In this document: in pieces, positions 1 to 8,652 of the stretch
Numbering within the stretch: position 1 is the first letter of the stretch
Layout of the letters: the number at the start of each line of letters is the position of its first letter
Source of the DNA: DAOTWC01 sp048499435
GTDB lineage: Bacteria > Chloroflexota > Anaerolineae > Aggregatilineales > Phototrophicaceae
Direction of reading: 5' to 3'
DNA length: 64,000 bases
NCBI GenBank assembly: GCA_048499435.1
Contig: JASNZW010000001.1
Coordinates: 744,001-808,000, forward strand
Program-made: the position numbers and the translations under genes
The notes under the pieces: model-generated
What the model was told of the DNA's origin: nothing
Seen by the model: only the letters and a program-made list of their open reading frames with translations
The model's database searches: none

Positions 1-1099
1 GGCGCTGGCTGTTAGTAAACCACTGGGCCAGGCTCAGCGCGTCAGTGCGGGCCGGCGGCTGCACCGCCTGGCCGTAATCCGGCTCATACAGGATGCCGTA
101 GGACACAGCGGCGGCAAACAGCGCGGCGCTGGCGTCTGGCTCGGCCTGGGCCGGGCGCAGACCGTGATTCAGCAGCGCGGCCTGCTGCTCTGGCGCGGCC
201 AGCCAGGCCCCCAGGACCTGCACCGCCGCCCGTTCAACATCCGTCACTTCGGCGGCGTTGGCCCAGCCCGCCAGCGGGAAATCAAGCACGAGCTGAAACT
301 GCGGGTAGGCGAACACGACCGCCTCGCCGCCGGTCAGCCCGCGCAGGTTGTTCAGCCACAGGCTTTCCGGCAGCAGCGCGATCTCGACGGTGGACGGCCC
401 GCGCGCCATCGCCGCCGCCGGGTCCGCGCCCAGCGTCTGGAAATTGGGCACGCTGGCGATCACCGGCTCCAGCCAGGCGCGGAACGCGCTGTCGCGCAGG
501 GCGCTGCCGGTGACAGAGGCGGCGTTAGCGTAGTCGGCGGCGGCGGTGAACAGCGCCGCCAGGCCGGCCATCGACTGGTCCGGGCGCGGGAACGCCAGCT
601 TGACGAAGCGCCAGTCAGCGTTGCCGCCGGCCAGCGCCGACCACGACTCAGCGGCGGCGGCGGCCTGCACCGCCTCCCAGTCAAGCGGGCGCGCGCCGCT
701 GTCGGTGGCGGCAGCGGCGCGGCTCTGGTACGCGCCCCACACCAGCGGCGTCCGCGCCAGCGAGGGAATCAGCGTGGTGAAGCGGGCGCTGTAATCCACG
801 GCCGCCCGCGCCGCCGGCAGCCAGGCCGCCGGACGGTTATCCGCCGTCCAGCCGGGCGTGTCCTGCCACACGGCGATGTCGTCAAGCGTGGTCACGGCGA
901 ACTGCACCCGCTGAGTGGCGTTGACCAGCGGCGCGGTGTTGTTGAAGCGCGTCACGGCCTCGCGCGCCCAACCGGCGGCCAGCGGGTTGACGACCAGTGT
1001 GAATTCGATGGGCGGCTGGCGCTGGAGAAACAGGCTTGCGCCGACCACCACCGCCGCCGCAATCAAAAACACAAACAGAATAACAGTTCCGCGTCGCAT
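1..1099 (-). CDS. Membrane-anchored substrate-binding protein, 3' end cut by window
   Basis: The reading frame is open from an ATG at 1099 to the window edge (366 codons seen, no stop). The first 25 residues are Met-Arg-Arg followed by a hydrophobic segment, a signal or anchor helix. The body has the look of a periplasmic-binding-protein fold: a start like FTLVVNPLAAGWAREAVTRF, then a segment about a target (FAVTTLDDIAVW), and later EIALLPESLW and AVVFAYPQFQLVLDF, typical of extracellular solute-binding domains. In Chloroflexota and Actinobacteria such proteins often carry a C-terminal VWA domain, which would lie off the window; that part is inference. A -10-like TATAAC ends 8 bases before the ATG, so the mRNA may be leaderless. 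Confidence 0.72.
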   Translation of the reverse strand, partial: MRRGTVILFVFLIAAAVVVGASLFLQRQPPIEFTLVVNPLAAGWAREAVTRFNNTAPLVNATQRVQFAVTTLDDIAVWQDTPGWTADNRPAAWLPAARAAVDYSARFTTLIPSLARTPLVWGAYQSRAAAATDSGARPLDWEAVQAAAAAESWSALAGGNADWRFVKLAFPRPDQSMAGLAALFTAAADYANAASVTGSALRDSAFRAWLEPVIASVPNFQTLGADPAAAMARGPSTVEIALLPESLWLNNLRGLTGGEAVVFAYPQFQLVLDFPLAGWANAAEVTDVERAAVQVLGAWLAAPEQQAALLNHGLRPAQAEPDASAALFAAAVSYGILYEPDYGQAVQPPARTDALSLAQWFTNSQR

Positions 1100-1106
1100 G
1101 GCGTGT

Positions 1107-1112
1107 GTTATA
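1107..1112 (-). promoter_or_regulatory. -10 element TATAAC, possible leaderless start
   Basis: Read on the minus strand, TATAAC is followed by seven bases and then the ATG at 1099, which would place transcription start at or next to the start codon. No -35 is recognisable. A second -10-like TACAAT lies at 1145..1140 and would give a leader of about 35 bases with a weak GAAGG, so leaderless transcription is only one of two readings. Confidence 0.35.
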
Positions 1113-1324
1113 CCTTCGCAGTGCGCTTTATCCGTAACCATTGTACTTGAACACGCCCAGCGCGCCCCCCGCAATAATTAAGGCCGGGCATAAACCCCTC
1201 AAAATGCAGGCTTTCGCCGCCGGACGGCGGGCCGTGCGGCGCGCCAAGCCGCACGCTGACGCGCCGGGCGGCTTGTGGTACAGTAGCGGCATCGCCGTCA
1301 CCAGCAGCCAATGGAGCGCAGCGC

Positions 1325-3526
1325 ATGGCAGGGGATTTACTGGCGGGCCTCAACGAACAGCAGCGGGCAGCGGTCACCGCCGGGCCGGGGCCGGTGATCG
1401 TTTACGCCGGGCCGGGCAGCGGCAAGACGCGCGTGCTCACGCACCGCCTGGCGTACCTGGCGCGCGAACTGGGCGTCTACCCCGGCGCGATCATGGCCGT
1501 CACGTTCACCAACAAGGCCGCCGCCGAGATGCGGGGCCGCGCCGAGGCGCTGCTGGATGGCAAGCTGCGCGGCCTGCAGATCGGCACGTTCCACGCGATC
1601 TGCGCCCGCGTGCTGCGCCGCGAGGCCGAGCACACACCCTACCGCCACGACTACCAGATTTTCGACACCGACGACCAGCTCACGGTGATCGGCCAGGCGC
1701 TGGCCGAACTCAACATTGACCCCAAGCGCTACGCGCCGCGCCGCATCCTGGGGAGCATCTCCAACGCCAAGAACGAGCTGATCGGCCCGGCGCAGTACCA
1801 CGCACCCAACTATTACGGCGAGATCGTGGCGCGCGCCTACCAGCTCTACCAGGAAATACTGGTCGCCAACAACGCGCTCGACTTCGACGACCTGCTGATG
1901 CAGGCAGTGCTGCTGCTGGAGAACAACCAGGCGGTGCGCGAAAAGTATGAACGCCTGTACGAACACATCCTGGTGGACGAGTTCCAGGACACCAACATGG
2001 CGCAGTACCAACTGGTGCGGCTGTTTGGCCGCCCGCAGGACAATATCTTCGTCGTGGGCGACGAGGACCAGGGCATCTACGCCTTTCGCGGGGCAGATTA
2101 CCGCAACGTGCTCCAGTTCCGCCACGACTACCCGCGCGCGCAGATGATCGTGCTGGCGCAGAACTACCGCTCGACGCAGATCGTGCTGGACGCGGCCCGC
2201 GCCGTCATCGAGCGCAACCCGCACCGCGTCGCCAAAGAGCTGTTCACCAGCCGCGAAGGCGGCGCGAAGGTCAACCTGTACGAAGCCTACAACGAAACCG
2301 AAGAGGCCGAATACGTGGCGCGCCGCATCGCCGAAATCCAGTACCGCGACCGGCTGGCGTTCCACAGCTTCGCCGTGATGTACCGCACCAACGCCCAGTC
2401 GCGCGCGCTGGAAGAGGCGTTTATCCGCGAGAACGTGCCCTATAAGCTGGTGGGCGGCGTGGCCTTCTACAAGCGGCGCGAGGTGCGCGACATCCTGGCG
2501 TACCTGCGGCTGGCGCACAACCCCGACGACACCGTGAGCTTCAGCCGCGTGGTCAATGTGCCCAAGCGCGGCCTGGGCAAAAAGACGCTGGCGACCTTCC
2601 AGGCGTGGGCCGCGCAGCAGCGCCTGGCCCAGGGCGCGGCGCTGGACGCGCTGGCCGACGGCGCGGCCTCCCCGCTTAGCGGGCGCGCGCTGGCTGAGCT
2701 GACCGCGTTCGCCGCGCTGCTGCGCGATCTGCGCCGGCTGGCCGCGGACGGCGACCTGGCGGTGGCCTTCGACGAGATAATGGCGCGCACGCGCTACCGC
2801 TTCTACCTGCCAGAGATCAGCGACAATGACGACCAGGTGATCGAGCGCGAGGAAAACCTGCGCGAGCTGCGCGGCCAGCTTGAGGCCAGCGCCGGCCAGA
2901 CGCTGGCGGATTTTCTGGAGGGGGTGGCGCTGGTGGCGGAGGTAGACACGCTGGACGAGACGGCGGACGCCGTCACGCTGCTGACGCTGCACGCCGCCAA
3001 GGGCCTGGAATTCCCGGTGGTGTTCATCACCGGCCTGGAGGACGGCCTGCTGCCGCACATGCGCTCGCTGGAGGACCCGGAGGGCATGGCCGAGGAACGC
3101 CGCCTGCTGTACGTGGGCCTGACGCGCGCCAAAGACCAGGTGTACCTGACGTATGCGTTCCGGCGCTTCCTCTTCGGCAGCAGCGACGCCAACGCGCCCT
3201 CGCGCTTTCTGGCGGACATCCCGGCGGCGCTGCTGGAGGGCCAGTTCACGGCGCGCACCGGCAGCCTGCGCGACAGCATCAGCTACCAGCGCGAGATCAC
3301 GTGGGATTCAGGCGGCGCGTCCGCGCCGGCGCGGCGCGCCGGGCCGTTCGCTGACCAGCCGCTTCAGTTCCGCGCGGGCATGAAAGTGCGCCACGCCAAG
3401 TTCGGCGACGGCGTGGTGATCGAGAGCCGGCGCAGCGGCCAGGATGAGGAAGTCACGGTGCAGTTCAAACAGGGGGGCATCAAGCGGCTGGCGGCCAGCT
3501 TCGCCAACCTCACCGTGCCGGATTAA
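1325..3526 (+). CDS. pcrA: UvrD/Rep-family 3'-5' DNA helicase (PcrA type)
   Basis: Superfamily 1A ATP-dependent helicase for repair and replication-fork rescue, 733 residues, the normal length for PcrA. All motifs are visible: Walker A AGPGSGKT (residues 28-35), motif II DEFQDTN, motif III GDEDQGIYAFRGA, motif IV NYRST, motif V TLHAAKGLEFPVVF and motif VI EERRLLYVGLTRA. The C-terminus (GMKVRHAKFGDGVV and after) is the Tudor-like domain that lets PcrA bind RNA polymerase. The start MAGDLLAGLNEQQ fits the family, where the N-terminal LNxxQ motif directly precedes motif I. It appears monocistronic; a TACAGT -10-like box lies about 45 bases upstream. Confidence 0.96.
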   Translation: MAGDLLAGLNEQQRAAVTAGPGPVIVYAGPGSGKTRVLTHRLAYLARELGVYPGAIMAVTFTNKAAAEMRGRAEALLDGKLRGLQIGTFHAICARVLRREAEHTPYRHDYQIFDTDDQLTVIGQALAELNIDPKRYAPRRILGSISNAKNELIGPAQYHAPNYYGEIVARAYQLYQEILVANNALDFDDLLMQAVLLLENNQAVREKYERLYEHILVDEFQDTNMAQYQLVRLFGRPQDNIFVVGDEDQGIYAFRGADYRNVLQFRHDYPRAQMIVLAQNYRSTQIVLDAARAVIERNPHRVAKELFTSREGGAKVNLYEAYNETEEAEYVARRIAEIQYRDRLAFHSFAVMYRTNAQSRALEEAFIRENVPYKLVGGVAFYKRREVRDILAYLRLAHNPDDTVSFSRVVNVPKRGLGKKTLATFQAWAAQQRLAQGAALDALADGAASPLSGRALAELTAFAALLRDLRRLAADGDLAVAFDEIMARTRYRFYLPEISDNDDQVIEREENLRELRGQLEASAGQTLADFLEGVALVAEVDTLDETADAVTLLTLHAAKGLEFPVVFITGLEDGLLPHMRSLEDPEGMAEERRLLYVGLTRAKDQVYLTYAFRRFLFGSSDANAPSRFLADIPAALLEGQFTARTGSLRDSISYQREITWDSGGASAPARRAGPFADQPLQFRAGMKVRHAKFGDGVVIESRRSGQDEEVTVQFKQGGIKRLAASFANLTVPD

Positions 3527-3557
3527 AACGCAGCGGCCAGAAAGCAAGTTATACGTT

Positions 3558-4700
3558 TTAAGAGCGTAAAAGGCGGAACCCCCCGACATTGCTTCTGCCG
3601 TCAGGGTCGCCTCTGCCGCGACAGCTACAGCGGAAGTCGCCTGTATGGCTGTAGTTCCACGAACCGCCGCGCAGCACACGCGCATCCGTTCGGGTTAGTT
3701 CATTTTTTCTGCTTTCATAGGCAGTTAAACACCACTCCCACACGTTTCCTGCCATGTCCACCACCCCAAACGGGCTGTCGCCCTTGCCTTCATAAGCGCG
3801 CACAGGCAAAGTTTTGCCAATCCCTTTCCGGTCTACGTTGTTGTTGCAGCGGCTGCCATCCCATTCCTGGCCCCAGGGGTAATCGCGCCCGTCGTCCCCC
3901 TGCGCGGCGTACTGCCATTGGTCTTCTGTTGGCAGCATGATCTTTTCGCCGGTCACGTCGTTCAGCCACAGACAGAACGCCGCCGCCTCATACCACGACA
4001 CGCCAACGACAGGCTGTTCTGCGCCGTTCAATTCGCCGACCTTCCAGTAGCGCGGCGCTGTCCAGCCGCTCTTCTGGCGCTGCTGCCAACCCTGCTGTGG
4101 CCACCAGCGCTCGGCTTCATAGCCGCCCGCCTCGATGAATTTTGCGAACTGAGCGTTGGTGATGGGGTATTTGGCAATGCTGTAGCTCTTGTCAGGAATT
4201 TCAACCCAGGCGAAGGGGGCCGGCAGCAGATCAACGCTGGTAGGGCGCACCAGCGCGGGCGCGGACGGCGACGCTGGCGCCGGAACAGGTAGCGCGATCC
4301 CCATTTCGGCGCACAGCGCGGCTGTCAGCTCATCGAGCGTCAGTTCGGCCAGCGTGAAGTCAATGTAATGCTCCAGCGTCAGGCTGATCGGCGGGTCAGT
4401 ACGCTGGACCATCACCGGAATAATCGGCTTATGGGCCGTCCATTTGGCATAAGCGATCTCGGTCAACACGTAACTTTCCGGTTCGCCGTTCTTGTGGCGG
4501 TTAATATCCGGCGAGTAAAGCACGACCATCACATCGCAGCGGTCAATTTCGGCCTGAATTTGCAGTTCCCAGGCTTTGCCCGCGCGCAGAGAGCGGTCTA
4601 CCCAGGCCGTGACGTCCGCCAGCGCGTTGAGCGCGTCGGCCAGGCTAAGCGCGAGCTGGCGTGTGTCCTTTTTGGCGTAGCTGATAAAGATATGCGGCAT
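3558..4700 (-). CDS. TIR domain fused to formylglycine-generating-enzyme-like domain
   Basis: About 380 residues from the chosen ATG at 4700 (MPHIFISYAKKDT), which is where TIR domains normally begin; an upstream in-frame ATG at 4772 would add 24 residues not expected for the family. Residues 1-140 are a bacterial TIR domain with the FISYAKKD opening, and a glutamate (E81, in YVLTEIAYA) sits where catalytic TIR NADases carry theirs. Residues about 155-380 are an FGE-sulfatase/SUMF1-like C-type-lectin fold with the hallmarks YPITNAQF, GVSWYEAAAFCLWL, LPTEDQWQYAA, DMAGNVWEW and a C-terminal RVLRGGSW...GGFRL. TIR-FGE fusions occur in cyanobacteria and Chloroflexota; a sensing or defence role is inferred only. 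It stands alone, facing away from tRNA-Lys. Confidence 0.88.
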   Translation of the reverse strand: MPHIFISYAKKDTRQLALSLADALNALADVTAWVDRSLRAGKAWELQIQAEIDRCDVMVVLYSPDINRHKNGEPESYVLTEIAYAKWTAHKPIIPVMVQRTDPPISLTLEHYIDFTLAELTLDELTAALCAEMGIALPVPAPASPSAPALVRPTSVDLLPAPFAWVEIPDKSYSIAKYPITNAQFAKFIEAGGYEAERWWPQQGWQQRQKSGWTAPRYWKVGELNGAEQPVVGVSWYEAAAFCLWLNDVTGEKIMLPTEDQWQYAAQGDDGRDYPWGQEWDGSRCNNNVDRKGIGKTLPVRAYEGKGDSPFGVVDMAGNVWEWCLTAYESRKNELTRTDARVLRGGSWNYSHTGDFRCSCRGRGDPDGRSNVGGFRLLRS

Positions 4701-4846
4701 AGCGGCGGACACTCTTGCGTGTAAACAGACAGTGAATATTAAAAGTATAACCCGCCGCCTGCCTGGGAACAATTAAGCAGCGGTGCGGGGCCACCGCGCA
4801 GATTCCCCATTTTGTCGCGCTGGCCCGGCAGATAAAAGCGCCAGTC

Positions 4847-4874
4847 TTGACGCCGCGAGTCGCTTTGGTATAAT
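4847..4874 (+). promoter_or_regulatory. Sigma70-type promoter of tRNA-Lys
   Basis: TTGACG at 4847-4852, a 16-base spacer and TATAAT at 4869-4874. The predicted start falls near 4881, five bases before the mature tRNA 5' end at 4886. Confidence 0.85.
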
Positions 4875-4885
4875 GGCAGGTAGAT

Positions 4886-4959
4886 GGCTCCGTAGCTCAA
4901 TTTGGCAGAGCAGTTGACTCTTAATCAATTGGTTGAAGGTTCGAGTCCTTCCGGAGTCA
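4886..4959 (+). tRNA. tRNA-Lys, anticodon CTT
   Basis: A complete cloverleaf can be folded by eye. The acceptor stem GGCTCCG pairs with CGGAGTC with one G-T pair. The D stem is GCTC/GAGC. The anticodon stem GTTGA/TCAAT holds loop CTCTTAA, giving anticodon CTT. The T arm is GAAGG-TTCGAGT-CCTTC and the discriminator is A. The CCA end is not encoded (the DNA continues CAA). A promoter precedes it and a terminator follows. Confidence 0.97.
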
Positions 4960-4978
4960 CAATTTCCGCGTTAGACAG

Positions 4979-5009
4979 CCCCTCACGAAACCGCTGCGAG
5001 GGGTTTTTT
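4979..5009 (+). terminator. Rho-independent terminator after tRNA-Lys
   Basis: CCCCTC pairs with GAGGGG across a 13-base loop and is followed by six T residues, about 20 bases downstream of the tRNA. Confidence 0.88.
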
Positions 5010-5113
5010 GTGTCAGTCGGCGGCTGGTTCAGCCGGCTGCCAGCGGTTTGAGGCCGCGCCGATATAATTATCCGCGTATCTATGGGGGCCGTTCATCCCG
5101 GAAGGCTGAAGCT

Positions 5114-6316
5114 ATGCTTGCGCAAGTGTCCAAACGCGAATTGCCCTTTCGGGAATTTGTCATCATCCTGTCCCTGATGATGTCCCTGACCGCCCTCTCG
5201 ATTGACGCTATGCTGCCGGCCCTGCCCGCCATCGGCAGCGAGCTGGGCGTTCACAACACCAACGACCGACAGTTGGTCATTTCGATCCTTTTCCTGGGGA
5301 TCGCGTTCGGCCAGTTGTTCTTCGGCCCGCTCTCTGACAGCGTCGGGCGCAAACCGGCCATGTATGCCGGCTTCACGATCTACATCGCGGGGACGCTGCT
5401 GTCCGCGCTGGCGGGCACGTTCCCGCTGATGATCTTCGGGCGGCTGCTGCAGGGCATCGGCGTTTCCGCGCCGCGCGCCATTACGCTCGCGCTTGTCCGC
5501 GACCGCCACGAAGGCCACACGATGGCGCGCGTGATGTCGTTCATCATGACCATCTTTATCCTGGTTCCGATGCTGGCCCCCGCGCTGGGCCAGGCGATCA
5601 TCTTCCTTGCCGGCTGGCGCGCGATCTTCCTGAGCTTCATCGCGATGGCCCTGCTCAGTGTGACCTGGTTCGCGCTTCGGATGCCTGAAACGCTGCCGCC
5701 AGAACGGCGCGTGCCGTTCTCGCCCGGCCGAATCACCAGGGGAATCCACGGGATCATAACGAACCGGACAGCGCTGGGCTACACCGTGTCCGCGGGCCTG
5801 GTCGGCGGCGCTTTCCTGGGGTATCTGAACTCTGCCCAGCAGATATTGCAGGAACAATACGCGCTGGGCGACCTGTTCTCCGTCGTATTCGCGACCATCG
5901 CGCTCTCGATCGGGCTGGCCTCGCTGGCGAACACGCACCTTGTGATGCGCTTCGGCACGCGCCTGCTGATCAACCGGGCGCTGAGCATCATCGTGCTGCT
6001 GGCGGCTGTCGCTATCGCCATCGCGCTGCCCGCCGGCGGTCACCCGCCTTTGTGGTTCCTGCTGGCCTACCTGATGATAAGCTTTTTCGGCGTCGGCATC
6101 CTGTTCGGCAACCAGAACGCGGTGGCGATGGAGCCGCTGGGGCATCTGGCGGGCACCGGGGCGGCGGTGGTGGGGGCGCTGTCCACGCTGATCCAGATGC
6201 CGCTCGGCACGGTCATCGGCCACGGCTATAACGGCACCGTCCTGCCGCTGATTATCGGCCTGGGCGTGCTGGCGGCGCTGGCGCTGCTGGTGACGCGCTG
6301 GGCCAACGCGGCGTAG
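5114..6316 (+). CDS. MFS drug-resistance transporter, Bcr/CflA (DHA1) family
   Basis: Twelve-helix proton-driven exporter of 400 residues from the ATG at 5114 (MLAQVSKRELPF). A longer frame from 5048 would add an Arg-rich stretch not expected for the family. The DHA1 signature is clear: IDAMLPALPAIGSELG in helix 1, the loop motif A GPLSDSVGRKPAMYAG, and GRLLQGIGVSAPRAI in helix 4. A TATAAT lies at 5063-5068, 45 bases before the start. Bcr/CflA members export bicyclomycin, chloramphenicol or sulfonamides; the substrate here cannot be read from sequence. Confidence 0.93.
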   Translation: MLAQVSKRELPFREFVIILSLMMSLTALSIDAMLPALPAIGSELGVHNTNDRQLVISILFLGIAFGQLFFGPLSDSVGRKPAMYAGFTIYIAGTLLSALAGTFPLMIFGRLLQGIGVSAPRAITLALVRDRHEGHTMARVMSFIMTIFILVPMLAPALGQAIIFLAGWRAIFLSFIAMALLSVTWFALRMPETLPPERRVPFSPGRITRGIHGIITNRTALGYTVSAGLVGGAFLGYLNSAQQILQEQYALGDLFSVVFATIALSIGLASLANTHLVMRFGTRLLINRALSIIVLLAAVAIAIALPAGGHPPLWFLLAYLMISFFGVGILFGNQNAVAMEPLGHLAGTGAAVVGALSTLIQMPLGTVIGHGYNGTVLPLIIGLGVLAALALLVTRWANAA

Positions 6317-6421
6317 GCCCGCGCGCGGGCCGCCGTCTGCGTATGTCTTTTCTAACCGGGCGCGCGCCGAAAGCGCCGTAAACTGGGAGAAGCTGTCCGC
6401 GTTTAAGAACGGAGGCCCAGC

Positions 6422-7033
6422 GTGGTCACGAACACAATGGCGGTGCTCCAGCGCGAAAACGCCCGCTTGCAGGAGGAAAATCAGGCGCTGGCGGCGGAGC
6501 TGCGCCAGCTCCGCGAATTTGTGGACATCCTGGTTGAGATCGCCGCCGCCGAGGAAGCCCTGACGGCGGACGCCACGCTGCTGCCGGCGCTGCAGCGTGT
6601 GTTTGACCGCCTGCTGGACCTGCTGCGCGCGCCGGAAGGCTCGCTGCTGCTGCTGGACGACGAAACCAGCGAGCTTCAGTTTGTGCTGGTGCGCGGCGGC
6701 CTGGCCGAGCGCCTGCGCGGCTACCGCATCCCCGCCAGTGAAGGCATCGCCGGTTGGGTTATCCGCCACGCCGCGCCCGCCCTGGTGCGCGATGTCCGCC
6801 GCGACGCGCGCTTTTCCGACGCCATCGACGACACCTTTAAATTCCGCACCCAGTCTGTCGCCGCCGCGCCGCTGATGTGCGCGGGCCGCGTGCTGGGCGT
6901 GCTGGAGGCGCTCAACCAGCCGGTAGATGAGCCGTTCTCCGACGCCGACGCGCGCCTGCTGGGCGTCGCCTGCCGCTTCGTGGGCGAGGCGCTGGGCAGC
7001 GCTGAACGCGCCCAACCGGCTGACGAAGCCTGA
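6422..7033 (+). CDS. GAF domain protein with N-terminal coiled coil
   Basis: 203 residues starting with GTG, preceded by GGAGG at a normal distance. Residues 1-40 form a short coiled coil (LQRENARLQEENQALAAELRQLREF). Residues about 55-195 are a GAF domain (LLDLLRAPEGSLLLLDDETSELQF, EGIAGWVIRHAAPALVRDV, AAPLMCAGRVLGVLEALN). No output domain is attached, so it is probably a ligand- or redox-sensing adaptor. The next gene starts 21 bases downstream and may be co-transcribed. Confidence 0.85.
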   Translation: MVTNTMAVLQRENARLQEENQALAAELRQLREFVDILVEIAAAEEALTADATLLPALQRVFDRLLDLLRAPEGSLLLLDDETSELQFVLVRGGLAERLRGYRIPASEGIAGWVIRHAAPALVRDVRRDARFSDAIDDTFKFRTQSVAAAPLMCAGRVLGVLEALNQPVDEPFSDADARLLGVACRFVGEALGSAERAQPADEA

Positions 7034-7053
7034 GCCGCCGCGCGCAGCGCCTG

Positions 7054-7617
7054 ATGCCCGCCGCATTTGTTCCCCCGCCCGGCGCGCGCGATGTCTCGCT
7101 CCCGCTGAATGAAGTGCTGCGGCTGGCGCTGGCCCCGGCGCTGCTGCTGCTGGCGCTGCCGCTGCTGATCTTCGCGCTGCGCTGGGGCGGCGCGCCGCTG
7201 TGGGACGGCGTCGCCGGCCTGGCCGGGCTGGCGCGCGGGCTGGCCGGGTTCGCGCTGCTGACCGCGGCGCACGAGCTGGTCCACGCTGCCGGCTGGGTCG
7301 TTTTCGGCGGGCTGCCGCTGCGGGCGATCCGCTTCGGCCTTGACGCGAAAACGCTGTCGCCCTATACGCGCGCCCTGCTGCCGATGCCCGCCCGCGCGTA
7401 CCGCATCGGCGCGGCGCTGCCGCTGCTGTTCACCGGCGTCCTGCCCTGGCTGGCCGCGCTGCACACCGGCAGCGGCCTGCTGGCGCTGCTGGGCGCGCTG
7501 CTTATCTCCGGCGCGGTGGGCGACCTGCTCGTGCTGTGGGTCATTCGCGCGCTGCCGGCCCAGGCCCGCGTGCTGGACCACCCTACCGGCGCGGGCTGCT
7601 ATGTGCTGCCCGGCTGA
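7054..7617 (+). CDS. DUF3267-family membrane zincin-like protein
   Basis: 187 residues with about four hydrophobic segments. An HELVH zinc-binding motif lies within the second membrane segment (about residues 73-77), and near the C-terminus there is a conserved SGAVGDLLVLWVIRALP followed by LDHPTGAGCYV. This is the pattern of the DUF3267 putative zincin-peptidase family; proteolytic activity is unproven. It follows the GAF gene closely on the same strand. Confidence 0.82.
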   Translation: MPAAFVPPPGARDVSLPLNEVLRLALAPALLLLALPLLIFALRWGGAPLWDGVAGLAGLARGLAGFALLTAAHELVHAAGWVVFGGLPLRAIRFGLDAKTLSPYTRALLPMPARAYRIGAALPLLFTGVLPWLAALHTGSGLLALLGALLISGAVGDLLVLWVIRALPAQARVLDHPTGAGCYVLPG

Positions 7618-7699
7618 GCGCCATTCTTCACGGTCGCCAGCGAAAGGCGTGGTGTATAATCGCTTAAATCATCGGGTGATAACACGAGGAGCGCGCGGC

Positions 7700-8572
7700 G
7701 TGAGGCGACTGGTCTATCTTCTGTTCATCGGCGGGCTGCTGCTGGCCCCGGCGGCGCTGGCCCAGGACAGCGGCCCGGCGGCGGCGGTCCCCGGCGTGAT
7801 CCCGGCGGAGGCGCTGCCGGTGCTCGTCAGCGCCCGCAGCGACCTTGAGCTGCTGGCCAACAGCCAGCTCGGCAGCGACCGCCCCCTGGGCTGGAGCGGC
7901 AGCCTGGACATTAACGACCCGCAGCTCGCCCTGCTGATCCGGCTGGACCTTGAGCTGCTGCTGGCGCGGCTGCTGGGGGCCAGCACCCGCCCCGCCGCGT
8001 GGTTCGGCGCTGTCGCCAGCACGCCGTTCGCCGTCGCGCGCGACATCCGCCACGATATCGAGCTGCTGGCGGACATCGTGATCGCCCCCAGCGTGCGCCC
8101 GCCGGACTGGTCGGGCGACGCGCCGCTGATGCGCTGCGACCGCGCCACGCAAAACCTGGTCGCGCTGCTCCAGCGTGAAGGCCGCTTTACGCTCACCACC
8201 GACCCCAACCAGCCCGACTACTGCCGCCGCGCGGCGGTTGAGGTCAGCCAGTTCGTCGAGGTCAACCTGCTGAGCGCGGACGCTGCCAGCGCCGCCCGGC
8301 CCGACGGCTACAGCGCCAACAACAACCAGACGCTGGCGTTCCTCGACCGCGGGGCCAGCCGCCGCGCCGGGATTATCCCGCCGGCGGCGGTGTTCACGCC
8401 GCTGGCCCGCAGCTACACACAGTTCTCGAATATGGCGCTGGTGCGCGGCGACGGCTTCGAGGTGTTCGTGGACTACACCTCCACCACCATTCCGCGCGCC
8501 GTGTTCGAGGCGCTGCCAGACGTGAACACACTGGCCAGCGCCCCCGTCTGCGCCGCTGACTGGTGTGAGTGA
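7700..8572 (+). CDS. Secreted protein of unknown function with three internal repeats
   Basis: I choose the GTG at 7700: it has GAGGAG nine bases upstream and opens a classic signal peptide (RRLVYLLFIGGLLLAPAALAQ). The longer frame from 7340 runs back over the previous gene. The mature part carries three copies of a pattern [RD]xD[LI]ELL followed 9-13 residues later by RPxxWxG, covering roughly residues 40-150, then a cysteine-containing region. I recognise no family. A TATAAT at 7655-7660 is a likely -10. Confidence 0.75.
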   Translation: MRRLVYLLFIGGLLLAPAALAQDSGPAAAVPGVIPAEALPVLVSARSDLELLANSQLGSDRPLGWSGSLDINDPQLALLIRLDLELLLARLLGASTRPAAWFGAVASTPFAVARDIRHDIELLADIVIAPSVRPPDWSGDAPLMRCDRATQNLVALLQREGRFTLTTDPNQPDYCRRAAVEVSQFVEVNLLSADAASAARPDGYSANNNQTLAFLDRGASRRAGIIPPAAVFTPLARSYTQFSNMALVRGDGFEVFVDYTSTTIPRAVFEALPDVNTLASAPVCAADWCE

Positions 8573-8652
8573 CCGGCCATTGACCGGTTCGCGGCACAGC
8601 TTTAGACTGGAACTGTAGGCTTCGCAGCGCTGACACGCTGGAAAGAGACTCA

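Noticed and set aside
3558..3680. Variable region of a diversity-generating retroelement at the end of the TIR-FGE gene
   Set aside because: The RGGSW...GFRL ending is shared by all FGE-like domains. I see no template repeat and no reverse transcriptase in the window.
5093..7066. Long minus-strand reading frame (657 codons) over the MFS and GAF genes
   Set aside because: It is the antisense of strong genes; composition is Gln/Arg/His-rich noise typical of antisense frames in GC-rich DNA, with no motif.
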